Assembly: GCF_013249065.1 (NCBI RefSeq) | Contig: NZ_JABRWQ010000005.1 | Span: forward strand, 62,001 to 126,000 | Length of the DNA: 64,000 nt | Reading direction: 5' to 3' | Source of the DNA: Winogradskyella litoriviva | GTDB lineage: Bacteria > Bacteroidota > Bacteroidia > Flavobacteriales > Flavobacteriaceae | In this document: positions 45,179-54,695 of the stretch, piece by piece | Numbering within the stretch: the stretch's first letter is position 1 | Layout of the letters: each line of letters opens with the position of its first letter | Program-made: the position numbers and the translations under genes | The notes under the pieces: generated by a model | What the model was told of the DNA's origin: nothing | The model's database searches: none | Seen by the model: the letters and a program-made list of their open reading frames with translations, nothing else

Positions 45179-46417
45179 TTATTTTTGTTTCAGTTGTTTT
45201 AAATTGGCATTCAATTCGTTGAGGTAGTACTGTCTTACTTTTTTATCTTTTGCTATTGCTATTGATTGTTCAAGATAAGCAATTGCTGTTTTTTTATCCT
45301 CTTTCATTGAGGCTATTTTACTAAGACCTTCTAATGCTTTATACGAATCAGAATTTGCAATTAAGCAGTGTTTATAAAGTTTTTCTGCTTCTTTTAAGTT
45401 TTTAAAGCTTAAATAATTGTTTGCTAATTGGATACGAAATTGTTCTAAGCTAACAGGAAAGTGTGATTTTATACCAGATTCCATTTGTACTAAATCATCT
45501 TGCTTATTTTTTCGAATATAGTAATTGGTAATATTTCCTAAACTATACCAAGGCAACAAAAATTCGGAATTGTATTTATCATTTAATTGTTTGTAGTAAG
45601 CAATGACGTCGCTACCGTTTTTAAATGAGTAAAACGTTTCACTATCTAAATACCAACCCTTAAATACATCATTTAAAACATCTGTTATTGCTGTTAAATG
45701 TAAAGAACCATGGTTGTCTTCAGGATAGGCATTTAGGTGCCAATTGGTTTGCTCAGAACTTTCTTTTTCTAAAACAGCAACTAACTCATCTATACCCATA
45801 CCCTCTGTGTTGGCTTGCGCGATATAAAGTTGAGAATTAGTTGTAAATTCATTTTTAAATTCATCTTCTAACCGTTTTACAATTTCATAGTCATTAAACC
45901 AATATGAAGGGTCTATAGCTAAAAAGACATCAAAATCATTAGGATTTGTCATCCAGTAATGTGTAGTTAATATTCCAAATTTTGAATGTCCTATTAAGAT
46001 ATCTAAATCAGAAGTTCTGTAAGATTTATTGATTAGTGGTTTTAATTCCGTTTGAATGAATTTTATAAACGTATCTGCATTTTGCTTTGGGTCGGAATTT
46101 TGAAGTTGTTTTGTTCCTCCATTGTCAGAAATGCCTATTAAAATAGCTTCAGGAATGGTAAATGCAGAATTTGATAAGAATTCTATTAAACCACTGTCGT
46201 AATGAAAATTATAGTCACCATCTAATAAATAGATTACAGGGAATTTTGCTTTATTATTTTCATCATAACTAGGAGGTAAATACACTTGATAAGCGCGTTG
46301 TTCCTTTAAAATTTCAGATTGAAAACAATAACGTTCACCAATAGAAATTTGCTGCGCATGTGAAACGCTAGAAATCATAAAAACAAACAGAATCCTTAAA
46401 TAGTGTTGGTATTTCAT
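45179..46417 (-). CDS. Esterase-type alpha/beta hydrolase with C-terminal TPR
   Basis: 412 residues with a signal peptide (1-21, SSVSHAQ). Residues about 25-265 are a putative-esterase (esterase D-like) fold: VYLPPSYDENNKAKFPVIYLLDGDYN, the nucleophile elbow GHSKFG, an Asp in AIDPSYWF, and a late His in DNHGSLH. The C-terminal 120 residues contain helical TPR-like repeats (KEAEKLYKHCLIANSDSYKALEGL). It resembles siderophore or trehalose esterases but the substrate is unknown. It is first in the operon, 30 bp before the propeller/NTF2 gene. Confidence 0.87.
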   Translation of the reverse strand: MKYQHYLRILFVFMISSVSHAQQISIGERYCFQSEILKEQRAYQVYLPPSYDENNKAKFPVIYLLDGDYNFHYDSGLIEFLSNSAFTIPEAILIGISDNGGTKQLQNSDPKQNADTFIKFIQTELKPLINKSYRTSDLDILIGHSKFGILTTHYWMTNPNDFDVFLAIDPSYWFNDYEIVKRLEDEFKNEFTTNSQLYIAQANTEGMGIDELVAVLEKESSEQTNWHLNAYPEDNHGSLHLTAITDVLNDVFKGWYLDSETFYSFKNGSDVIAYYKQLNDKYNSEFLLPWYSLGNITNYYIRKNKQDDLVQMESGIKSHFPVSLEQFRIQLANNYLSFKNLKEAEKLYKHCLIANSDSYKALEGLSKIASMKEDKKTAIAYLEQSIAIAKDKKVRQYYLNELNANLKQLKQK

Positions 46418-46448
46418 TATGTGTTATCTTATTATTTTCGAAGATACT

Positions 46449-46487
46449 AAAAATAAAAAAGCCAATTCAACTAAATGAATTGGCTTA
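46449..46487 (-). terminator. Terminator of the beta-oxidation operon
   Basis: Stem AAGCCAATTCA / TGAATTGGCTT (46459-46469 and 46476-46486) with a 6-nt loop. On the minus strand it is followed by a long T-run, so it ends the acyl-CoA dehydrogenase transcript. Confidence 0.85.
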
Positions 46488-46527
46488 ATAATTAGAGATA
46501 TTTGAGTTAGTCTAATTATTGAAATAT

Positions 46528-48336
46528 TTAGAAACAGTATTTGTTTTCTGCTTTTACTTTTTCTGCAATCTCGATACGTAAATCTACGATATCTGGATAG
46601 TTTGCATATTTTGTAAAACGTTTAAGACCCATTAACATCATACGTTGTTCGTCACCTTCAGCAAAAGAAATAATACTTTCTTTTCCTTTTTCTTCAACGA
46701 TATCTACTGCGTGATATAAATATAATTTAGCCATAGCAATTTGTGCAGATTGTGCTTCAACTCCAAATCGTTTTGCATTTTTCTCTGTTCTTAAAATTGC
46801 AGATTCTGCCATATAGATTTCAATTAAGATATCTGCAGCTGCAATAAGTAATTGTTGGTGCTCTTCTAATTGAGGACCAAATTTTTGAACGGCTCCACCA
46901 GCAACCATTAAGAACGCTTTTTTCAACTTCTTAATCATTTCTTTTTCTTCAGAAAATAATTCCGAATAATCTGGAGTATCAAAAGAAGGAATTCCCATTA
47001 ATTCTTCTTGAACTTTTTGTGCAGGACCTAATAAATCTACGTGACCTTTCATAGCTTTTTTAACAAGCATACCAACGGTAAGCATTCTGTTAATTTCGTT
47101 AGTACCTTCATAAATACGAGCAATACGAGCATCTCTCCAAGCAGCTTCCATAGGTGTTTCTTCAGAGAATCCCATTCCACCAAAAATCTGGATACCTTCA
47201 TCTGCACAGTTTTGTACATCTTCAGATACAGCCACTTTTAGTATAGAACATTCTATTGCATATTCCTCAACGCCTTTAAGTTCTGCTTCTTGATGTGTGT
47301 TTCCAGCGGCAACTCTTAAAGCAATTCTATCTTCAATGTTTTTAGCAGCTCTATATGTTGCAGATTCACCAGCATAAGCACTTGCTGCCATTTCTGCTAA
47401 TTTTGTTTTAATAGCACCAAAATCTGCAATAGGAGTTTTAAATTGTTTACGCTCAGTTGCGTAATTTACAGCAGTTGTTAAAATACGACGTTGTGAATCT
47501 AAACAAGCCGCAGCTAATTTAATACGTCCTACGTTTAGTGCATTCATGGCAATTTTAAACCCTTCACCACGACCAGCTAACATATTTTCAACAGGAACAA
47601 CAGTATCATTAAAAAATACTTGACGTGTAGATGATGCACGAATACCTAATTTGTGTTCTTCTTCACCTAAAGTGATTCCGTTTGGATTATCTCCATCATA
47701 TTCAACAATGAATCCAGTAATATTTTTATCGTCTTCGATACGAGCAAAAACTATCATCAAGCTACAGAAACCTGCATTTGAGATCCACATTTTTTGTCCG
47801 TTAATTTTGTATGATTTTCCATCTGCAGAAAGCTCTGCAGTTGTTTTACCAGAATTAGCATCAGATCCAGCTCCAGGCTCTGTTAAACAGTATGCTCCAA
47901 ACCACTCTCCTGTAGCTAATTTAGGAACGTATTTTTGCTTTTGTTCTTCTGTACCATAAAGTGTAATTGGCATAGTACCAATACCTGTATGTGCACCAAA
48001 AGCAGTACTAAAAGAACCAGTTCCAGAAGAAATATAATCACAGGTTAAACATGTAGATACAAATCCCATACCTAACCCTTCATACGCTTCAGGAACAGCA
48101 ACACCTAAAAAGCCCATTTCACCAGCTTTACGCATCACTTCTTCAGTTAATGCATAATCTTTAGCTTCAAATCTCGCTTTGTGTGCAATGATTTCACGTT
48201 CGTTGAATTCCATTACGGATTCTTTCATCATTGTTTGTTCTTCTGAAAAATCTTCAGGAGTAAAAATGTCGTCACAATTTGTTTCTTTTACAAGGAATTG
48301 TCCTCCTCTTAATAATTCTTTTTCTTCTGTTGCCAT
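46528..48336 (-). CDS. Acyl-CoA dehydrogenase
   Basis: 602 residues. Residues 1-420 form the classic acyl-CoA dehydrogenase fold with YCLTEPGAGSDANSG (FAD/substrate loop), KMWISNAGF and QIFGGMGFSEETPMEAAWRDARIARIYEGTNEI. The catalytic Glu is in RIYEGTNEI. An extra helical C-terminal domain (about 430-600) is typical of the longer Bacteroidota/FadE-like members. It performs the first step of fatty-acid beta-oxidation using FAD. It is downstream of the thiolase gene, separated by 101 bp that hold a small palindromic element. Confidence 0.94.
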   Translation of the reverse strand: MATEEKELLRGGQFLVKETNCDDIFTPEDFSEEQTMMKESVMEFNEREIIAHKARFEAKDYALTEEVMRKAGEMGFLGVAVPEAYEGLGMGFVSTCLTCDYISSGTGSFSTAFGAHTGIGTMPITLYGTEEQKQKYVPKLATGEWFGAYCLTEPGAGSDANSGKTTAELSADGKSYKINGQKMWISNAGFCSLMIVFARIEDDKNITGFIVEYDGDNPNGITLGEEEHKLGIRASSTRQVFFNDTVVPVENMLAGRGEGFKIAMNALNVGRIKLAAACLDSQRRILTTAVNYATERKQFKTPIADFGAIKTKLAEMAASAYAGESATYRAAKNIEDRIALRVAAGNTHQEAELKGVEEYAIECSILKVAVSEDVQNCADEGIQIFGGMGFSEETPMEAAWRDARIARIYEGTNEINRMLTVGMLVKKAMKGHVDLLGPAQKVQEELMGIPSFDTPDYSELFSEEKEMIKKLKKAFLMVAGGAVQKFGPQLEEHQQLLIAAADILIEIYMAESAILRTEKNAKRFGVEAQSAQIAMAKLYLYHAVDIVEEKGKESIISFAEGDEQRMMLMGLKRFTKYANYPDIVDLRIEIAEKVKAENKYCF

Positions 48337-48339
48337 AAT

Positions 48340-48436
48340 AAGCCCCTTCTAACTTCCCCAAAAGGGAAGAACTGTTACAGGGTGAGTTTTAGTTATACTT
48401 TATTTTAATTTGTTGTCTTTAGGTTAGGATGGGCTT
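48340..48436. repeat. 97-bp MITE-like palindromic element between thiolase and acyl-CoA dehydrogenase genes
   Basis: Imperfect 16-bp terminal inverted repeats: AAGCCCCTTCTAACTT at 48340-48355, and the reverse complement AAGCCCATCCTAACCT at 48421-48436, with 13 of 16 identical. An internal hairpin CTTCCC-CAAAA-GGGAAG sits at 48353-48369. It fills nearly the whole gap, starting 4 bp from the dehydrogenase ATG and ending just before the thiolase stop. It has no coding capacity. Confidence 0.6.
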
Positions 48437-48437
48437 C

Positions 48438-49628
48438 TTAATTAAGAAACTCAAATATCCCACAAGCCCCTTGACCTGTACCAACACACATAGTAACTGC
48501 TCCATACTTCCCTTTCATGTCTTGCTTTCGCATTTCATCAAAAAGTTGTACAGATAGTTTTGCTCCTGTACATCCTAATGGATGACCAAGTGCAATTGCA
48601 CCACCATTTACGTTAATGATATCTGGATTAAGGTTTAATTCTCTAATTACAGCTAAAGATTGTGAAGCAAACGCTTCGTTTAATTCAATCAAAGCTAAAT
48701 CGTCTTGTTTTAAACCTGCTTGTTTTAATGCTTTTGGTATTGCTTTTACTGGTCCAATTCCCATGATACGAGGCTCAACACCTGCGGCAGCATAGTTTAT
48801 CATTCTTGCAATTGGCTCTAAACCTAGTTCTTTAACCATGTCTTCACTCATAACCATTACAAAAGCAGCTCCATCACTCATTTGAGATGAGTTACCAGCT
48901 GTAACACTTCCTCCAGCAGCAAATACTGCTCTTAGTTTTGCTAAAGCTTCTTTATTGGTTCCTTTTCTAGGACCTTCATCTTTAGTTACGGTGTACGATT
49001 TAGTGGCTTTTTTTCCGTTAGCATCAATGTAAGTTTGCTCGACTTCAATTGGTACAATTTGATCTTGAAAACGATTTTCAGCTTGCGCTCTTAAAGCTTT
49101 CATATGTGAATTGTAAGCAAACTCATCTTGGTCTTCACGAGATACGTTGAACTGTTTTGCAACAGCTTCTGCAGTATTTCCCATGCCCCAATAATAATCT
49201 TCATGACCCGCTTTTACAATATCGTAATTTAATTCTGGTTTAAAACCAGTCATAGGTACACTACTCATGCTTTCTGCTCCACCAGCAATAATACAATCTG
49301 CCATTCCAGCCTGTATTTTCGCCGTTGCCATACCAATAGTTTCTACTCCAGACGAGCAAAAACGGTTCACGGTTACACCAGGAACATCAACAATATCTAA
49401 TCCCATTAAAGAGATTAAACGTGCCATGTTTAAACCTTGAGAACCTTCTGGCATTGCGTTACCAACAATTACATCGTCAATACGTTTTGGGTCTAATTTA
49501 GGCAGTTCTTTCATCATGTGTTTGATGGTCTCTGCAGCTAATTCATCAGTTCTTTTAAAACGGAACACGCCTTTTGGTGCTTTACCAACTGCTGTTCTGT
49601 ATGCTTTTACTATATATGCTGTTTTCAT
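48438..49628 (-). CDS. Acetyl-CoA C-acyltransferase (thiolase)
   Basis: 396 residues. Catalytic Cys in VNRFCSSGVETIGMA, His in NGGAIALGHPLGCTGA, and the C-terminal Cys in MCVGTGQGACGIFE are present, as is the family motif GGAESMS. Length fits degradative thiolases. It cleaves 3-ketoacyl-CoA to acetyl-CoA and shortened acyl-CoA, and together with the gene 7 bp upstream completes the beta-oxidation cycle. A degradative rather than biosynthetic role follows from the operon. Confidence 0.95.
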   Translation of the reverse strand: MKTAYIVKAYRTAVGKAPKGVFRFKRTDELAAETIKHMMKELPKLDPKRIDDVIVGNAMPEGSQGLNMARLISLMGLDIVDVPGVTVNRFCSSGVETIGMATAKIQAGMADCIIAGGAESMSSVPMTGFKPELNYDIVKAGHEDYYWGMGNTAEAVAKQFNVSREDQDEFAYNSHMKALRAQAENRFQDQIVPIEVEQTYIDANGKKATKSYTVTKDEGPRKGTNKEALAKLRAVFAAGGSVTAGNSSQMSDGAAFVMVMSEDMVKELGLEPIARMINYAAAGVEPRIMGIGPVKAIPKALKQAGLKQDDLALIELNEAFASQSLAVIRELNLNPDIINVNGGAIALGHPLGCTGAKLSVQLFDEMRKQDMKGKYGAVTMCVGTGQGACGIFEFLN

Positions 49629-49635
49629 CTTTTTC

Positions 49636-52044
49636 TTAGTTTCTTAAAGGTTTTCCTTTGGTTAACATGTGTTGAATTCTTTCTAATGTTTTACGTTCTG
49701 TACAAAGAGAAAGGAATGCTTCACGTTCTAAATCCAATAAATATTGCTCGCTAACTAAAGTTGGTTCAGATAAATCTCCACCAGCCATGACGTAAGCTAA
49801 TTTATTTGCAATTTTCATATCGTGTTCTGAAATGTAGTTAGAGTCTTGCATCGAGTCTGTTCCGACTAAGAACATACCTAAAGCTTGCTTACCTAATACT
49901 TTTACATCAGTACGTTTTACAGGTTGTGTATAACCAGAATTAGCCATTAACATAGCGTGTTGTTTTGCTACTGCTATTTGACGGTCTTTATTAACAACAA
50001 CGACATCTTTTCCTTTTTGAAGTAGGTTTAAATCGAAAGCTTCATAAGCCGAAGTCGATACTTTTGCCATACCAATAGTTAAGAAGTGTTCTTGTAACAC
50101 GTTAAGTTGTACGTCTCCTTTTTGGAATGTATCAGATGCTCTCAAAGCCATTTCTTTAGAACCACCACCACCAGGAATAACACCAACACCAAACTCTACA
50201 AGTCCCATGTATGTTTCTGCAGCTGCAACTACTTTATCTGCGTGTAATGATAATTCACATCCACCACCTAAAGCCATTCCGTGAGGAGCAGAAATAGTTG
50301 GAATAGAAGAGTAACGCATGCGCATCATGGTATCTTGGAAATATTTGATAGCCATGTTAAGCTCATCATACTCTTGCTCTGCAGCCATCATAAAAATCAT
50401 TCCGATGTTTGCACCAACCGAGAAGTTTGCCGCTTGGTTACCAACTATTAATCCGGCAAAATCTTTTTCTGCTAAATCAATACCTTTATTTAGTCCTGCA
50501 AGTACGTCTCCACCAATGGTATTCATTTTAGATTGGAATTCTACATTAAGGATTCCGTCTCCTAAATCTTCAATAACAACACCAGAGTTTTTAAATACTT
50601 CGTTTGTTTTTCTAATATTATCTAAGATGATGAAACTATCTTGACCAGGAATTTTTGTTTGTGTTTTAGAAGGAATATCATAGAAATATGTAGCACCTTC
50701 CTTTACTGTATAGAAAGATGTACTTCCAGAAGCAATCATCTCATTAACCCAAGCAGCAGGCTCTAAACCTTCCGCTTTCATTAATTCGATACCTTTTTCT
50801 ACACCAATAGCATCCCAAATTTGGAAAGGACCATGTTCCCAACCAAAACCAGCTTTCATAGCATCGTCAATTTTATAAACATCATCTGAAATTTCTGGAA
50901 TACGATTAGACACGTAAGCAAATAATGCTGTGAAGCTTTTTCTGTAAAATTCTCCAGCTTTATCTTTTCCTTTTACTAATACTTTAAAACGGTCAACAAC
51001 TTTATCAATCGTTTTCGTAAGTTCTAAAGTTGCAAATTTTGCTTTTTTAGAAGGTCTATATTCTAAAGTGTTTAAGTCTAAAGCTAAAATTTCTTTTTTA
51101 CCTTCTGCAGTAACATTCTTTTTATAAAATCCTTGTCCAGTTTTACTTCCTAACCATTTGTTTTCCATCATGGTGTTGATGAAATCTGGTAATTCAAATA
51201 ACTCTAAACGTTCGTCATTTGGGCAGTTTTCTCTAATTCCGTTTGCGACGTGAACTAAAGTGTCTAATCCAACAACATCAACCGTACGGAAGGTTGCAGA
51301 TTTAGGACGACCAATTACTGGACCTGATAATTTATCTACTTCCTCAACTGTTAAGTCTAAATCTTTTACTGCGTGAAATAAACTTTGTATGCTGAAAATA
51401 CCAACTCTATTTCCTATAAATGCAGGCGTATCTTTAGCAACAACAGATGTTTTTCCTAAGAATTTTTCACCATATTCATTTAAAAACTCAAGTACAGAAG
51501 CATCTGTTTTTGGTCCAGGAATAATTTCGAATAACTTTAAGTAACGTGCTGGATTAAAGAAGTGTGTACCACAGAAATGCTTTTGAAAATCTTCACTACG
51601 TCCTTCGTTCATGAATTTAATAGGAATACCAGAAGTATTAGAAGTAATCAATGTTCCTGGTGTTCTGTATTTTTCTAGTTTTTCAAACACTTGTTGTTTA
51701 ATATCAAGTCGTTCTACAACAACTTCCATAATCCAATCTACATCTGCAACTTTAGCTATATCGTCTTCTAAATTACCAGTTGTGATACGACTTGCAAATT
51801 TTTGATTGTAAATAGGAGAAGGTTTAGATTTTAGTGATGCAGTTAATGCATCATTTACTAATCTGTTTCTTACGACTTTGTCTTCTAATGATAATCCTTT
51901 AGCTTTTTCTTTGTCGTTTAACTCTCTAGGAACGATGTCTAATAATAGTACATCTACACCAATGTTGGCAAAATGGCATGCGATTCCGCTACCCATAATA
52001 CCTGAACCGATAATGGCTACTTTTTTAATTCTACGTTTACTCAT
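49636..52044 (-). CDS. 3-hydroxyacyl-CoA dehydrogenase / enoyl-CoA hydratase (FadN-type)
   Basis: 802 residues. The N-terminal NAD-binding dehydrogenase comes first (IGSGIMGSGIACHFANIGVDVLLLDI, shown by GSGIMGSG), followed by its C-terminal helical domains (GNRVGIFSIQSLF, VDVVGLDTLVHV). A crotonase-fold hydratase domain follows at about 500-700 (SAPHGMALGGGCELSLHAD and GLVEFGVGVIPGGGGSKE). This order is opposite to proteobacterial FadB and matches FadN-like proteins. It converts enoyl-CoA to 3-ketoacyl-CoA. It starts 1 bp after the MarR regulator stop. Confidence 0.94.
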   Translation of the reverse strand: MSKRRIKKVAIIGSGIMGSGIACHFANIGVDVLLLDIVPRELNDKEKAKGLSLEDKVVRNRLVNDALTASLKSKPSPIYNQKFASRITTGNLEDDIAKVADVDWIMEVVVERLDIKQQVFEKLEKYRTPGTLITSNTSGIPIKFMNEGRSEDFQKHFCGTHFFNPARYLKLFEIIPGPKTDASVLEFLNEYGEKFLGKTSVVAKDTPAFIGNRVGIFSIQSLFHAVKDLDLTVEEVDKLSGPVIGRPKSATFRTVDVVGLDTLVHVANGIRENCPNDERLELFELPDFINTMMENKWLGSKTGQGFYKKNVTAEGKKEILALDLNTLEYRPSKKAKFATLELTKTIDKVVDRFKVLVKGKDKAGEFYRKSFTALFAYVSNRIPEISDDVYKIDDAMKAGFGWEHGPFQIWDAIGVEKGIELMKAEGLEPAAWVNEMIASGSTSFYTVKEGATYFYDIPSKTQTKIPGQDSFIILDNIRKTNEVFKNSGVVIEDLGDGILNVEFQSKMNTIGGDVLAGLNKGIDLAEKDFAGLIVGNQAANFSVGANIGMIFMMAAEQEYDELNMAIKYFQDTMMRMRYSSIPTISAPHGMALGGGCELSLHADKVVAAAETYMGLVEFGVGVIPGGGGSKEMALRASDTFQKGDVQLNVLQEHFLTIGMAKVSTSAYEAFDLNLLQKGKDVVVVNKDRQIAVAKQHAMLMANSGYTQPVKRTDVKVLGKQALGMFLVGTDSMQDSNYISEHDMKIANKLAYVMAGGDLSEPTLVSEQYLLDLEREAFLSLCTERKTLERIQHMLTKGKPLRN

Positions 52045-52045
52045 C

Positions 52046-52501
52046 TTACTTTAAAATGTGTTCTTTTTTGTTGTATATCTGTTTATTTGAAATCATGTTA
52101 TTAATAACTTCGGCAACTTTTTGAAAGTTGGCTAATTCTTCTTCACTAACATTAGCTTTAATGGTTTCATTAAAAGTGATGACGCGTTCTTTGGAATAGT
52201 TTCTTTTCTCTCTTCCAAATTCGGTTAAAAAGATTAAAACGCCTCTACCGTCTTCAGGATTTGGTCTCCGTTCTATTAATCCTTTATTCTCCATAGTTTT
52301 CAAGGTTCTAGAAAGGCTTGTTGCTTCCATTCCCATTTTTGGACCTAAAGATGTAGATGGTGTTCCATTTTCTGGATCAATACTCAATAATGCAAATCCT
52401 GTTGCCATGGTTGATTCGAATTTAAGAGCTTCTTCATTATACATTTTGTTAACCGCTAACCACGTGGTTCTTAGTATGTAATCTATTGTTTTGTCTTTCA
52501 T
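52046..52501 (-). CDS. MarR family regulator of the fatty-acid operon
   Basis: 151 residues from the ATG at 52501; an upstream frame start would extend it with non-family residues. It has the MarR winged helix: GMEATSLSRTLKTMENKGLIERRPNPEDGRGVLIFLT, given as the recognition helix ATSLSRTLKTMENKGLI and wing PNPEDGRGVLI. It leads the fadN-thiolase-acyl-CoA dehydrogenase operon and is thus its likely repressor, probably responding to an acyl-CoA; the ligand is inferred. A 6-5-6 inverted repeat overlaps its promoter. Confidence 0.9.
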   Translation of the reverse strand: MKDKTIDYILRTTWLAVNKMYNEEALKFESTMATGFALLSIDPENGTPSTSLGPKMGMEATSLSRTLKTMENKGLIERRPNPEDGRGVLIFLTEFGREKRNYSKERVITFNETIKANVSEEELANFQKVAEVINNMISNKQIYNKKEHILK

Positions 52502-52518
52502 AATCCCGTATTGGGAAT

Positions 52519-52540
52519 CAAATATAGTAAAAAATACTAT
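52519..52540 (-). promoter_or_regulatory. Candidate fad operon promoter with overlapping MarR operator
   Basis: On the minus strand TATATTTG (52526 to 52519) is a perfect TAnnTTTG -7 element, 17 bp before the marR ATG. Directly overlapping it is ATAGTA-N5-TACTAT (52524-52540), a perfect inverted repeat of a size suited to a MarR dimer. Confidence 0.55.
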
Positions 52541-52631
52541 GCACGCATAATAAATGGTCAAAATAATAAGTTATTAATACTTCAGTAATTGGGTGTTTAA
52601 TTTAGAAATGTCTTATTTTAAAGGCTGTATT

Positions 52632-52646
52632 TTGAGATTATCTCAA
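52632..52646. promoter_or_regulatory. Inverted repeat TTGAGAT-T-ATCTCAA
   Basis: Perfect 7-1-7 palindrome, about 130 bp upstream of marR and 90 bp from the end of the acyl-CoA ligase gene. No T-run follows, so it is not a terminator. A shorter version (TTGAG-N5-CTCAA) is found at 2083-2097. Function unknown; an operator is one possibility. Confidence 0.4.
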
Positions 52647-52738
52647 TAATAAACATAAAGATTTAACATTTTGAAAATGACATTGTCATTAAATAGAATT
52701 CTTTAATATTTTATCTGATAAGTAAAATATTTAATCAA

Positions 52739-54508
52739 TTAGCTATAAATCTTATCGTATAGATCCTTGTAAATTTCTTTAATAATTACACGTTTCATTT
52801 TCATTGTAGGTGTAAGTTGTCCACCATCTATAGACCAAACATCTGGTGTGAGTTCAAAACGTTTAATTTGTTCCCATTTACCAAAGTTTTTGTTGTATTT
52901 GTCTATTTCTTTTTGAATACGATTAATAACAATTTCTGAATTAGCTATTTCAGATTCTGATTTTCCAACACCATTTTGTTTATGGTCTATCCAATCTCTT
53001 ATAAAATCGAAATTAGGTTGTATTAAGGCTGCAGGCATTTTTTCACCTTCTCCAACAACCATAATTTGTTCAATAAAAAGCGACTGTTTCATATCGTTTT
53101 CTAAAAGAGGCGGTATTACATATTTTCCACCAGAGGTTTTAAACATTTCTTTCTTACGACCTGTAATTTTTAAAAAACCATCTGCATCAATTTCTCCTTT
53201 ATCTCCAGTATGGAAATAATCACCTGTCATAACACTTGCTGTTTTATTTGGATCCTTATAATAGCCTAACATTACATTTGGGCCTTTTATTAAGATTTCT
53301 CCATCGTCTGCTATTTTAACCTCAACGTCATCTATTGGTTTTCCTACAGTACCTACTCGATAACCGTTGTTTTTGTATAAGCCAACGGCAACAACGGGAG
53401 AAGTTTCGGTTAAACCATAACCTTCCATGACTTTCATTTTAGCTGCTCCAAAAATTCTTGCTAATCTTGGTTGTAAGGCTGCACTACCAGAAACCATAGT
53501 ACCTAGTTCGCCACCAAGTGCTTCGCGCCATTTACTAAAAATCAATTTATTGGCAATTTTGAGTTGAAACTCGTACCATGCACCATTAGTTCCATATGGT
53601 TCCCAACGCTCGCCCAATCTTACAGCCCAAAAGAATAACGCTTTTTTTGCACCTGTCAATTCTTCGCCTTTTAGCATTATTTTATCGAAAACTTTTTCGA
53701 GTAACCGAGGAACAACGCTCATTAAATTGGGTTTTATTTCTTTGGCGTTATCTCCAATTTTATCTATGCCTTCTGCAAAATATATGGATGCTCCAGAATG
53801 TTGATACACATATATTAATAGACGTTCAAAAATATGACAAATAGGAAGAAAGCTTAAAACACGATTATCTCCTTTTTTTAAAGGGACTCTAGGAGCACTA
53901 TTTAGCGCATTGCTAGTTATATTCCAATGAGACAACATGACGCCTTTAGGTTTACCTGTAGTACCAGAGGTGTAGATTATTGTTGCTAAATCTTCTGGTT
54001 TTACGGCTTCTTTTCTTAATTCTACTTCTGGTTGATTGCTTTGGTCTTCACCTAGTTTAAATAACTCTGAATAATGTTTGCAACCTTCAATATGATCAAA
54101 AGAATAAACGTCTTTAATTTTTGTGTTTGCCTGTACTTGTCTAACTTTTTCTAAAACTTCTTTATCTGAAACAAAGCAGTAAATTGATTCACTGTGATTT
54201 AAAACATACTCATAATCTTCAGCAGAAATCGTAGGATAAATTGGGATATTTTGCGCTCCAAGTTGAAGTACACCAATGTCCATAATATTCCATTCTGTTC
54301 TATTTGTTGTGGAAATAACAGCAATTTTGTCATCCTTTTTTATACCAAGCCTCAACAATGCTCTACTTATAGAATTGGCTTTGTCAACATATTCTTGGGT
54401 TGATATTGGTGTCCACTTCCCATTGTATTTTGTAACTAATGCAGATTTATTTGGTTTGTGCGTTAGTTGGTAATAAGGGAAATCAAAAAGTCTTGTTATT
54501 TCTGTCAT
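52739..54508 (-). CDS. Long-chain fatty acid--CoA ligase
   Basis: 589 residues. AMP-forming synthetase motifs are present: the phosphate loop YTSGTTGKPKGVMLSH, GYGLTETSPV, the TGD motif YFHTGDKGEID and KEMFKTSGGKYV with the late Lys. It activates long-chain fatty acids with ATP and CoA, supplying the beta-oxidation enzymes encoded just downstream. It is a separate transcription unit: 237 bp separate it from marR. The start at 54508 gives a standard N-terminus. Confidence 0.95.
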   Translation of the reverse strand: MTEITRLFDFPYYQLTHKPNKSALVTKYNGKWTPISTQEYVDKANSISRALLRLGIKKDDKIAVISTTNRTEWNIMDIGVLQLGAQNIPIYPTISAEDYEYVLNHSESIYCFVSDKEVLEKVRQVQANTKIKDVYSFDHIEGCKHYSELFKLGEDQSNQPEVELRKEAVKPEDLATIIYTSGTTGKPKGVMLSHWNITSNALNSAPRVPLKKGDNRVLSFLPICHIFERLLIYVYQHSGASIYFAEGIDKIGDNAKEIKPNLMSVVPRLLEKVFDKIMLKGEELTGAKKALFFWAVRLGERWEPYGTNGAWYEFQLKIANKLIFSKWREALGGELGTMVSGSAALQPRLARIFGAAKMKVMEGYGLTETSPVVAVGLYKNNGYRVGTVGKPIDDVEVKIADDGEILIKGPNVMLGYYKDPNKTASVMTGDYFHTGDKGEIDADGFLKITGRKKEMFKTSGGKYVIPPLLENDMKQSLFIEQIMVVGEGEKMPAALIQPNFDFIRDWIDHKQNGVGKSESEIANSEIVINRIQKEIDKYNKNFGKWEQIKRFELTPDVWSIDGGQLTPTMKMKRVIIKEIYKDLYDKIYS

Positions 54509-54695
54509 TTGAATCTAGCAATTATATCTTCGCAAATTATGAAAATAAAAAGGATTTTCAAATATGAAGATAAAAAAGTGGTAGTTTATTAAAAAAGGTG
54601 ATATTTTTTTGCGGTATCTTTAATCTGGTTACTTTTTATTTGCTTTAATAAGTTGTTTTATTTTTAAAATAATTGTAGTTTTATGCTTAATTTAA

